Shown here: piece after piece, positions 21,253 to 30,418 of the stretch | Position numbering within the stretch: the first letter of the stretch is position 1 | Layout of the letters: each line of letters begins with the position of its first letter | NCBI GenBank assembly: GCA_958295665.1 | Contig: OY282559.1 | Location: 129,183,605-129,247,604 of the forward strand | Reading direction: 5' to 3' | DNA from: Tipula vernalis | Lineage: Eukaryota > Arthropoda > Insecta > Diptera > Tipulidae | DNA: 64,000 bases | Notes under the pieces: generated by a model | Told to the model about the DNA's origin: nothing | What the model saw: the letters and a program-made list of their open reading frames with translations, nothing else | Databases searched by the model: none | Translations under genes and position numbers: made by a program

Positions 21253-22763
21253 CTCCCAGTACAAAAACACAAAATATTTGTAGGAAATCAGAATTTCAGG
21301 CATCAAAAACTGCACCTAACTATAAAACCAGAAATCAAATCTCAATCCAACTATCCTTCAAATATTCCACTAAATTTTCCCAACATAAAACCCAGTTTAC
21401 AATAATCTAATTGGATTATAATCAAAATTTTAAGACAAAAATGGAAAAATTGTGAAATTAATCTTAGTCGAAGAAGATTATCAATATAGTATCGATAACG
21501 ATAGAAATAAGTAAGTTTTTCTTCGCTTGGACTTACCTAACACCAAGTAAGGAACAACTTATCAAAAATATATAATTACTAACCCCATAGTTAAGAACAT
21601 TAATATTAAGAATCAAAGTATTGTTTAGAAATAGTTAATTTACCATACAACTTAACCCGAATATATAACACAAATTGTCAAAATATTGTAACTAGTTTTA
21701 AGAATACATAGTCAAACATAAGGTAACCAAAAGTACAGCTAGATGAAACACAAGCAACTTGAAGAAGCAGTAACTACAACAACCAACACAACAATCCACA
21801 GAACATCCCAAGATTTCGAGTCAAATTTGTACGGTTTTCTCAGTATTCACAACAAAAGCATTAACAGTATACAGATGAGTTTCCAGTTACAAATTACCAA
21901 GAACATATCAATGAAAGATTAGCCATGAGGGATGAACAACAACAGACAGAGTTGGAATTCAACAAACAAAACATTAACATTTATCCCAGAAAGTTGATTC
22001 TATAAGTGATGAGAAACTACAACATCACGATAAAAGTTCAACATTTGTGAACCGGCTGAAGTATCAAAAACATTGGACGATTCAATCTAATCAAATGAAG
22101 GCGACCAGACAATTGCGACCAGACAAAGCAATAAACATCATCCAGCTCTCAAAAGAAACAAACAGAAATTCTACAGAATACTATAAGAAAGAAGTATATT
22201 GATGAAGCAGACATTTAATTCACACCAGTGATTAGAGCCGCCAATAAGGAAATCAATATTAATCCAAAAAGCAGCTATCATCCAAACACTGAAGTGCCGA
22301 AAAACCGTGAATAAAGTTCAGAAGTTCCCTAACCATGATATTCCAAATACTGTAAAATCAAAAACCGTATTTCCTGAAGCGAGATGGAAAATTCAACATG
22401 CAGAAAATTCAAAAAACTTCGAGATGCTGTAAAACTAAATCAAAAGTTCCAGAATGTTGTAAAGCTGAAGTCAACCAATAGAAATTCCAAGATGACTTGA
22501 AATTCAACTCGAACGTTATAAGGTTATAACAAACACAATTTTGAGGAAATCACAATAACATGGAAAAGTTCAAAAGGAGAAATGAAGCTGCTATGTGAGT
22601 CTCGTTCAAAAGTTACAGAAAAAGAATAAATTTTAGTTATAAGCATTATAAGAAGAAACATAGTAGAAATTCTAAAATTAGTTATAAGAACATACAGATA
22701 GCATAAACATATGAAGATATATATATATATATATAAGAAATTTTCAACATGAAAATTCCTCTT
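21253..22763. other. Non-coding 3' interior of the young LTR element
   Basis: This 1.5-kb stretch lies where RT, RNase H and integrase would be expected. No open frame or motif of those enzymes was found on either strand. It is A-rich on the plus strand and ends at the polypurine tract. Confidence 0.65.
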
Positions 22764-22775
22764 AGAGGGGGAAGG

Positions 22776-24005
22776 TGTTGTGCCATCCATCGCATCCATA
22801 GCTGGGACCGATAATGATGATATCTAAATGTTAAAAAACCTAAAAGTAAGCAAAGATACTACATAATTACAATAACAAAATAACACACTTTGGTAACACA
22901 GAAATTACAATAACAAATTGGCACGTTTCGTTTAACACAGAAAAATAAAGTAAAGAATTTGACACCAATAATCTTTGCGCCCGAAAGTAGTCTAAGTAAA
23001 AATTACATACAAATAAAAGAAAAAACTTAATTTCTTTTTGAAATGCCATTTAGGGGAATTAAAATAAATAATGTATGACATTGAAAAAATATTAACATTG
23101 AAAATATTTCCGTAAATATTTTATATATATAAAATTTGTAAAGTTCCGCGTGTTAAACAAAAAAAAAGATTTCCGCATCTTCAACAAAAAGATTTCCGCA
23201 GCTTCAACAAAAAAAAGATTTCCGTATCTTCTGTAAACGTTGTAAACAGGAAGATTAAATTGTAATATATAAAGACATAAAATTGTAAATAGAAACACAG
23301 TGTAATCAGAAGTAAAGAGACAGTGTAATCAGAAGTAAAGAGACAGTGTAATCAGAAGTAAAGAGATAGTGTAATCATAAGTAAAGTAAAATTAATGAAA
23401 TAAAGAAAGTATCTTAAGTGACAATAAATCGAGATTTTTCAATTCAGGAATACATACAATTTGGTAAGTATAAAATAACCAACATACTAACATCTGGGTA
23501 CTGGTGAGATTGAGTAATTGTGGAAGAAAGAAATATGGCAGTATTTATACCCGCTGAATAATCTTTCACACTTATAAGATCTCATCTTTCTCACAACTAA
23601 CAATTAAACTCTCCACGCTTAAATATATCACTTGGGTCATAGCACCTACCAGCGGTAAGCGCCAAGTGACTATACAAGCTCCAAATCATCGTCTCCATAT
23701 AACTACATTAAATCTATATTAAGCCAAGCTAACCACCGACGTATCTCATACCCGGAATTTGTCATACACACACGAAGTACAATTAACTGGACATAATAAT
23801 TACCCGGTACATATAACAAAGAATTCCCAAACACCTATAAACATAACAGAGCATTACCATAAATAACCAAACTATTGACACTGTAGGCTAATCGATTTCA
23901 GATAAAATACAAATCCCATCACGAAAAAATACAACAGAATCAATATCAGATACAAACATAAAATATTCTAAAATATTTAACGAATATAGATAAAAATATA
24001 AAATA
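22776..24005 (+). repeat. 3' LTR of the young element
   Basis: This is the same 1,230 bp as the 5' LTR, preceded by the polypurine tract 22764-22775 and followed by target duplication ATCT. Confidence 0.9.
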
Positions 24006-24009
24006 ATCT

Positions 24010-24759
24010 GAGAAAGTTACTTTTCTTTTGTTAATTAAATCTAATATAATTTTTGGTTTGAATGAGAAAATCATTTCAGACGGAGTACAAGAATTCACGA
24101 AGTTAGGTGTATTTCTATGATGTATTAAAAATTTTTGAATTATTTTTGGAATAGTTAATGTGTTAGACTCCTCTAGAAGAAACTTTTTTAGAACATTTTT
24201 TACACTTTGGACATTCCGTTCGGCTAGAGAATTCGATTGTGGATGATATGGAGGAGATTTCTTTAGCTCAATGCCGTGACAGTTTGCAAATTTTGTAAAT
24301 TCCGATGAGTTAAATGGTGGTCCGTTATCAGATATAATCATTCCTGGAAGTCCAAAAACCGCAAATACATTACACAGAGCATCTGTAACAAAAATAGCAT
24401 TAGTTTTTTTCATTAATATAACATCATCTGCTATATGTATCCACTACTATCATGAAATTATTATTTTGGACTTGGAAAATGTCAATATTTATTCTTTCAA
24501 ATGGATACCTTGCTTCCGGCCATGACGAAAACTGTTTCTCTTGACTGACATTTCTTGTTTTCTGACATGTTAAACACTGACTGACAAACGATTCTATGTC
24601 ATGATCTATGTTTAACCACCATAGGTATGATCTAGCCACCGTTTTCATCCGGACTATTCCTAAATGGTTTTCATGTAATAATTCCAACGTGGCCTTTTGA
24701 AGACTTTTTGGTATTACAATACGATTGAAATAGAATAAGCAATTATCTTCACATGACAA
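24010..24759 (-). pseudogene. Integrase of the outer gypsy element, interrupted by insertion
   Basis: On the minus strand from 24759 the order is the HHCC-type zinc region ('LLHENHLGIVRMKTVARSYLWW', 'CLTCQ'), then the core with 'FERINIDIFQ' (first Asp), 'IISDNGPPFNSSEF' (second Asp) and 'YHPQSNSLAERNVQSVK' (catalytic Glu). The sequence is similar to the K02A2.6-type Ty3/gypsy integrases of invertebrates. There is a frame break at about 24415. The reading frame is cut at 24009 by the young element and resumes at 16929. Confidence 0.8.
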
Positions 24760-25045
24760 TGACTTACGTTTACGTTCCCCTACTACTGTTTGGGCATCCG
24801 TTTAATACCAAGTCATACGAGACCTGAGTTAAAATTATATCCTTTTCCATTGCTTCTTGTACATTGCCAACATTCATAGGAAATTTTTCCGAAAAGTTAA
24901 AGTAGCTTATTTTCGAACTTTCAATAGTAGTCCCTTGACTCAGTGGTAACCTCGATAATGTATCTACATTTGATATTTGCGACCCTTTTTGGTAGATAAT
25001 ATCTGCCTACTGATGGAGTTGACTTCTTGGGATTAAATATTTCTT

Positions 25046-25870
25046 TTAAAGCTTAGCTTCATGATCTGAAACTTTGGTAAATTTGGTTCCATACAAATAT
25101 TTGTGGAATTTTTTAAGGCCAAATATAATAGCAAGATCTTCGCGATGAAATTGTGAATAGTTGCGCTCGGTTGGTAATAATGAGCTAGACGCAAACAGAA
25201 CTGGTTTTTCTATTCCGTTCACTACATTTGACAAAATAGCATGCACGCCATATGGACTGGCATCTGTAGCTAAAATTAAGGGATTCTCTGGATCATACAT
25301 TTCTAATATATTATTTTCTTTAATCAGCCTCTTGGCCTTTTCAAACGACTCTTCACAACAAGTGGTCCATACGTATTTCTTCCCCTTTCTGTAATAATTT
25401 ATATATCCTTTAATTCTGTCGATAAGTTCGGAATAAAACGGCTATAATAATTTAAGAGACCTTAAAAAGATTGAAGTTCTTTTATATTTTTAGGAGATGG
25501 TGCTTTAACTATAGCTTCGATTTTTTCTTCATTAGGCTGAACTCCCTTGGATGAAATTTTATGCCCCAGATAATTTACGACTTTTACCAATATTACACTT
25601 TTTCAAAATTAATTTTCACTTTATGTTCATTTAGTCGATCTAATACTCTATACAAGATGTCTCTACATTTCTCAATAGAACCAGCTCCAATAATAATATC
25701 ATCAATACAATACTTTACTTTTTCAAAATCTTTCAATATTTCATTCATCACACTTTGAAAAATTGATGGCGCACTTTTAACGCCGAATGGTAATCTCTTA
25801 AATCTGAATAATCCCTTATGGGTATTAATTTTCAATAACTCTTTCGACCGATCGGTGACCGCGAGTTGCT
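25046..25870 (-). pseudogene. Reverse transcriptase/RNase H remnant of the outer gypsy element
   Basis: From 25870 on the minus strand is 'LLKINTHKGLFRFKRLPFGVKSAPSIFQ', the middle of a gypsy RT, followed by 'YCIDDIIIG' in place of the catalytic Y-x-DD box. After a break, the RNase H region follows at 25300-25046 ('LILATDASPYGVHAILSN', 'LPTERNYSQFHREDLAIIFGLKKFHKYLYG'). The N-terminal RT and the protease are missing. The intervening 25300-25590 is recognisable only in fragments. Confidence 0.75.
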
Positions 25871-25935
25871 TTTGCGAGGAAATTTTATTTTTATTTCCTT
25901 GAGTATACTGTCGTCAACTTTACAGTGGTGCTTTA

Positions 25936-26640
25936 TTATTGGTGGACAGTTAAGTTGGTTAACTCCATTGATAACCTGTAATTGGTTGCTAAATCTGCAG
26001 ACTGTGGAGGATGTTGATATCTTCCACATCGGTAACTTATTTCCATAGTGGACACGCTTGACCTCAAACTAATTGGACTTTCCTCTCTTTGACGATTACT
26101 TCCTTTTGAACCCGTTGGGCGTCCATCTTTTTGATTAATGTAATTTTTTGCACCACTTGGACTTCCATTTCTGTATCGACTTTGACTGGAACTTTTATGT
26201 TGATTGTCTGGACTATTATTGTTTGGATATCGCGGATATCGCGCTGGTTGCTGTGACATACAATTTTGATTTCTGACTCTGTTTGTTGATATTTGACGAC
26301 TGTTTCGAATTCCTGAACCTGACTTTACAACCGCTTATTGGTGATTCAGATTAATGGCTTTCGTTTCTTTGGCTGACATTTCAATATTTAACGCTACATT
26401 ACAAACTTCTTCAAAACTCAAACCTTCCTTTTTTAATAATTCCCGTTGAATTGTTCCGCTTTGTCCGAATATAATTCGAAATTGACTCTCCCTCGTGTTG
26501 GTTTATTTTGGAAAATTTAAATCTTTCGGTTCTTTTATTAACTTTCGGTTGGAAATGTTTTCTTAAAATTTCAATGGCTTCATCAATTTTAAGTTTGCTA
26601 GTTGGGGGCTGTTAACAACTTTAATATCTTATAAGCCTTT
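25936..26640 (-). pseudogene. Gag remnant of the outer gypsy element
   Basis: The minus strand carries a helical segment near 26340-26440 ('FEEVCNVALNIEMSAKETKAI') and then an Arg/Ser/Gln/Pro-rich nucleocapsid-like region from 26259 down. One cysteine motif remains ('YRCGRY'). Several frame breaks are present. Confidence 0.55.
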
Positions 26641-26745
26641 TTTTTATTCACTTTACAACTACCATACATACTTTACTTCTGCACAATTTTAGTGCTTATT
26701 AGTATAAAATAAAATAGCACACTTCGATCCCATTCTCGTCGCCAA

Positions 26746-26927
26746 TGTTAAGTATGTATTTTATAACATAAGTTTTAATTAAATAACTTTTACTTTACAA
26801 TAAACTCACATTTACAATTGCTATTATTTATTTTAATTCGTCTCTTTATAATGATGGTTATGTATAACCCTTTATAACACATACAATATAATATCATTAA
26901 CCCTGAATCCCCTATAGATATACAACA
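26746..26927 (-). repeat. 5' LTR of the outer gypsy element
   Basis: It begins TGTTAAGTATGTATT and ends TACAACA in plus-strand reading. It is followed by ATCGG and matches 16229-16400. Confidence 0.85.
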
Positions 26928-27030
26928 ATCGGCATACCATCATACCATCACACCATTGTATCATGTTACCATCATACCTTCATACCATCATACCATCACA
27001 CCATCTCAGCGTCATACCTTCATACTAGAG
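26928..27030. repeat. CATACCATCA-type minisatellite, right part
   Basis: Direct continuation of the minisatellite interrupted at 16228, starting with the second copy of ATCGG. Confidence 0.75.
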
Positions 27031-27055
27031 TATCCAAATTATTTGAACTTCAAAG

Positions 27056-27545
27056 TACTCGTCTAGTCGAGTACTTTTTATTTTAATATCCGGATCACCA
27101 GGAGCCTTACCACCGACTCCGCCGGTGTTCGTTGTTATTCGTTTTTGTTTTTCCGCTTCACTTATTAATACCAAACCACAAACAACGCGAACCACCGATC
27201 TAGGGGAATAGACCGATATCATTTTTGTTTCCTTTAAAGCACCATCAATACTAATGAAAATTGCTTCAGTTATTTTAAATTTTTTTTTAAATATGGAAGC
27301 AATTTATACTTCATGTTTTTATTCCGACGGTAATAATCCCATTTAACAATTGTAAAGAATATTATTTTTAATTGTTTCGTTTTTTTACTTTGTTGAGCAA
27401 CGAAGTTCCTCTTTTGAGTTTGATTAAATATACGGTGTGATCGTCGTACCTTTTCTTTCTTCCACCGAGTATTTTAATATCCGCAAGTAATTTTGAGCTT
27501 ACTTTGGTTAATTCAGCTTTTAAACCGTCGATGTCCATTTTGAAT
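27056..27545 (-). pseudogene. Possible LINE ORF1 remnant
   Basis: The minus strand encodes 'HTVYLIKLKRGTSLLNKVK' around 27403-27442, resembling the strand-turn region of insect Jockey ORF1 proteins. Toward 27060 is 'NTGGVGGKAPGDPDIKIK'. The frames are broken. The sequence from 27546 to 28739 is AT-rich with Lys-rich fragments but nothing I can name. Confidence 0.3.
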
Positions 27546-28869
27546 AAACGCTTAATGTGAAATTCTATCTTCCTGGAGTTGGTAAGTGAAATTTCAATAT
27601 TTTCCTTTGAAATTTTATGATGACTGGGTTCATCGCATTGGATCCTTACACCAGCCCCGGTTAATATAATTCTGCATTTTCTAGTAAATGTCTAACTTTG
27701 ACATTGTTTAGGCTCTTAATAGTAATCGGTGATCATAATCTTATTAGAGCAATTTGAGTATTATTATTATGTAGCGAAGCTTGATTCTTACTGAATTAAG
27801 TAGAATTTCGGTTTTCATTCATATTTATTTTTTTGAATACAACTTTTGATAATGCCATTTCCAGCAAAGGGTTCCTCGTTATTTTACACTATGTAGAACA
27901 AATTCAAAATCTTAAACTGTTTTTAAAAACACAAGATATTTACGTTTTTATTATGTTAACTTTTAACAGTAACAAAAAAAAAAAATTTTTTTTTACTAAA
28001 TTGTATTTTAGTTGCTTTATGATGTTCATTGATCGGTTGATCACCAACGAATGTGATTTCAATTCAAGCGCACCAAATATCGAAAACAATTTTTTTCGAG
28101 CTCTCCACAAGCAGTCAACTCTTTCAGAGTTTTCTTATCAAGTTCGCCATTGCCATCAAACAACTTCTCCTAATTGACATCTAAAAGCTTTCTTTTTCTC
28201 CCTTTTCCCCTTTTCTTTTGCTTCTTCTAAGATTGTTCTTCTTTCAAGAACGTAGATCTCTTGGAAGTTATTCACATTACAATCCAGTGTAAATGACTTT
28301 TTCCGTTTAATATTCTAAGTAAAACCACGGATGTAATGCTTAATAGTATGTTTATATGGATGATTTTTTTTAATTCGCTGGTATATAAGTAAATGGTCTC
28401 TGCTACTATTCTCTAACTTCTGCAGCTAATGCTCCAATTTTTCTTCTTAGTTAAGCATTTACAACGTCTTGGGATTTAACAATCAGTAAACGACAATTAA
28501 TAATGAGATTAATAAAGAATACGGGTACTGCTATCCTTCCAGTTGCTTTTCCAATTTATAAGTCATTGGTTACAGAGCCTGGTTCCTTAAGCTCTGTCTA
28601 TCAACAAGTAGCTGAAATATGAAAGTAGTAAATCTTGTACAAAATTTCACCGGTACAAATTAATCTTTTTAATTAACGATTTTGTAGTTTTGCATTTTTG
28701 TACAACAATTTAAATTTTTTTAAATTAATTAGTAACATCATAATTTGCTTTCCGAGATACGGCGGAATAACCGACTACCGAGAACATAGCAAATGATGTT
28801 CTCTTCAATGACCCACTACCAACTTGTACTGGTTAGGTTGGTAGTTGATACATAACCAGTTTTAAAGCA

Positions 28870-30417
28870 ATGAGTTCAACGCAAAAAGGAAACAATACCC
28901 CAGGTGGTAAACCAACTACCCAGTTGGCTAATCCACCCTCTTACGAGGCTGGCTCAATGGATTCTGGGGTGAGCCAATCATTGCTAAACCCATTCGAAAG
29001 AAGTTCAATGTTGTTAAGATCACCAAACAATCATACTAACTCTGCAAATCAGCAGAAAGACGAAAACGCTGAACTCTGTCGAAAACTCAGTGAAGTAGAG
29101 GTACTTTTAACCCAATTAAGAAGCGAAATTGAAAAGCTGAAAAAAGAAAATGAAGAATTGAAGAAGCCCAAACCAATGGAGATTTCTGAAAACCCGCTAA
29201 CTTGTTATAATGAAACAAGTACTCACACTAGTTATAACAATGAGTTCCATACTGATGAAGAGGATCTCATGAGAGAAACAGATTGGGTACTGAAAAGGAA
29301 GAAAAGACCTACCAAAAAACGAAAAGCAGAATTCTCGCCTGAAGTTGGAGATCATTCGCAAGCTAATGTATTAGTAACTGGTGATACTAATACCAAACCA
29401 ACTCACCAGCAACAGCAACAAAAGGTTGTACCGAAAGAAAAGGCTCCTCCGCCAATTAATGTAATCGGCATAACAGAATTTGCAAGTATACAAACTATAA
29501 TGAAATCAGTGACAGCTAAGGAATATAGAGTAGTGTCACTAAACAATAACGTGTGGAAAATCAATACACCAGATTCCGACACATATAGAGCTCTAGCAAC
29601 AAAGCTCAATGCGGAAGGTAAAGAATGGTTCACATACGAAGATAAAAACGAACGCGCAATTAAGGTTATGGCCAGAGGCCTTCATCCAACGTGTATGAAG
29701 GAGGACATAATTGAGGACCTAAAGGCAAGAGATCTGCAAATAGAAGATGCAGTAAACATCCTAAAACGAGAGAGAGGTGAGAACAATCAAGTCAAAAAAA
29801 GGGGGCTTCCACTCTTCATGCTTACGTTTAACAAAAAGGAGAAAGTTGAAAACATCTTCAACATCAAAGCAATTCTCAACATGAGGGTTAAAATAGAACC
29901 GCTTAAGAAAAACACGAGGCTAATACCTCAATGCAAAAAATGCCAAGGTTTCAATCACACGCAAAAATATTGCAGACGGGAGCCAAGATGCGTAAAATGT
30001 GCTGGAAAACACAACGCGAAAGAGTGTACAGAAAGTAGAAACACCCCTGCAAAATGTATAAACTGTAAAGGGCATCATCCTGCAAATTATAGAGGCTGTG
30101 AAGTAGCCAAAGAACTTCAAAGACTAAGAAACAAAACGCATCAGTTTCCTCAAAACCCTAGGGTTACCAGAGAAGAGAAACCAACTAAAACCCAAGCGGA
30201 GCCAAAACCACCAGGTATTGGTACAGAGCGGAAAAGTTATTCACAAATTGTACAGCAATCATCTAATGCTACGAATGATAATCCCCTTGAAAGGATTTGT
30301 CGAAGCATAGAAGCCATAAATTTACGGCTAGCAAAGCAAGAACGTGGTCTAGAAGCTTTATATAAGCGTCTAGATATGCATCAAACCTTGAACGAGGCAA
30401 CAGCCCTCATATACTAA
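28870..30417 (+). CDS. LINE ORF1, RNA-binding protein with three zinc knuckles
   Basis: A 515-residue protein. A coiled coil lies at about residues 60-105 ('KLSEVEVLLTQLRSEIEKLKKENEEL'), followed by a basic cluster near 138-150 ('KRKKRPTKKRKAEF'). A predicted RRM-like region lies at about 190-345 ('YRVVSLNNNVWKINTPDSDTY', 'KVMARGLHPTC'). Three cysteine motifs at 355-407 follow: CKKCQGFNHTQKYC, CVKCAGKHNAKEC and CINCKGHHPANYRGC, the usual arrangement of Jockey-clade ORF1. The protein packages element RNA. The stop codon (TAA) is separated by one base from the ATG of ORF2, so ORF2 is probably translated by reinitiation. The Gln-rich stretch near residue 178 (QQQQQK) is unremarkable. Confidence 0.88.
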   Translation: MSSTQKGNNTPGGKPTTQLANPPSYEAGSMDSGVSQSLLNPFERSSMLLRSPNNHTNSANQQKDENAELCRKLSEVEVLLTQLRSEIEKLKKENEELKKPKPMEISENPLTCYNETSTHTSYNNEFHTDEEDLMRETDWVLKRKKRPTKKRKAEFSPEVGDHSQANVLVTGDTNTKPTHQQQQQKVVPKEKAPPPINVIGITEFASIQTIMKSVTAKEYRVVSLNNNVWKINTPDSDTYRALATKLNAEGKEWFTYEDKNERAIKVMARGLHPTCMKEDIIEDLKARDLQIEDAVNILKRERGENNQVKKRGLPLFMLTFNKKEKVENIFNIKAILNMRVKIEPLKKNTRLIPQCKKCQGFNHTQKYCRREPRCVKCAGKHNAKECTESRNTPAKCINCKGHHPANYRGCEVAKELQRLRNKTHQFPQNPRVTREEKPTKTQAEPKPPGIGTERKSYSQIVQQSSNATNDNPLERICRSIEAINLRLAKQERGLEALYKRLDMHQTLNEATALIY

Positions 30418-30418
30418 A

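Larger units (their letters stand above)
16934..24005 (+). mobile_element. Young gag-protease-only LTR retrotransposon
   Basis: LTRs of 1,230 bp each (16934-18163 and 22776-24005) bound a 4.6-kb interior. The target duplication is ATCT (16930-16933 and 24006-24009). A primer site (TGGCGCTGTAGAG) starts at 18165 and a polypurine tract (AGAGGGGGAAGG) lies at 22764-22775. The interior encodes gag (18290-19849) and, by an apparent -1 frameshift, a protease ORF (to 21252). No reverse transcriptase, RNase H or integrase follows. It sits in the integrase gene of the outer element, in the opposite orientation. Confidence 0.9.
16229..26927 (-). mobile_element. Outer Ty3/gypsy LTR element relic, split by a younger LTR element
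   Basis: Two related short LTRs (16229-16400 and 26746-26927) are flanked by a 5-bp duplication, ATCGG, at 16224-16228 and 26928-26932. On the minus strand the right LTR is followed by a tRNA-type primer site (TGGCGACGAGAATGGGATCG, ending at about 26745), and the left LTR is preceded by a purine tract (AAAAAGGGGAAAA). The internal part encodes minus-strand gag, RT, RNase H and integrase remnants. Without the inner insertion it is only about 3.6 kb, because protease and the N-terminal RT are deleted. LTRs of 172 and 182 bp with several differences show it is old. Confidence 0.85.

Noticed and set aside
21253..22763. Hidden reverse transcriptase in the young LTR element
   Set aside because: No open frame longer than a few dozen codons and none of the RT, RNase H or integrase motifs could be found on either strand.
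16045..27030. CRISPR-like regular repeats (CATACCATCA units)
   Set aside because: Units are contiguous and degenerate with no unique spacers, and the genome is eukaryotic; it is a minisatellite.
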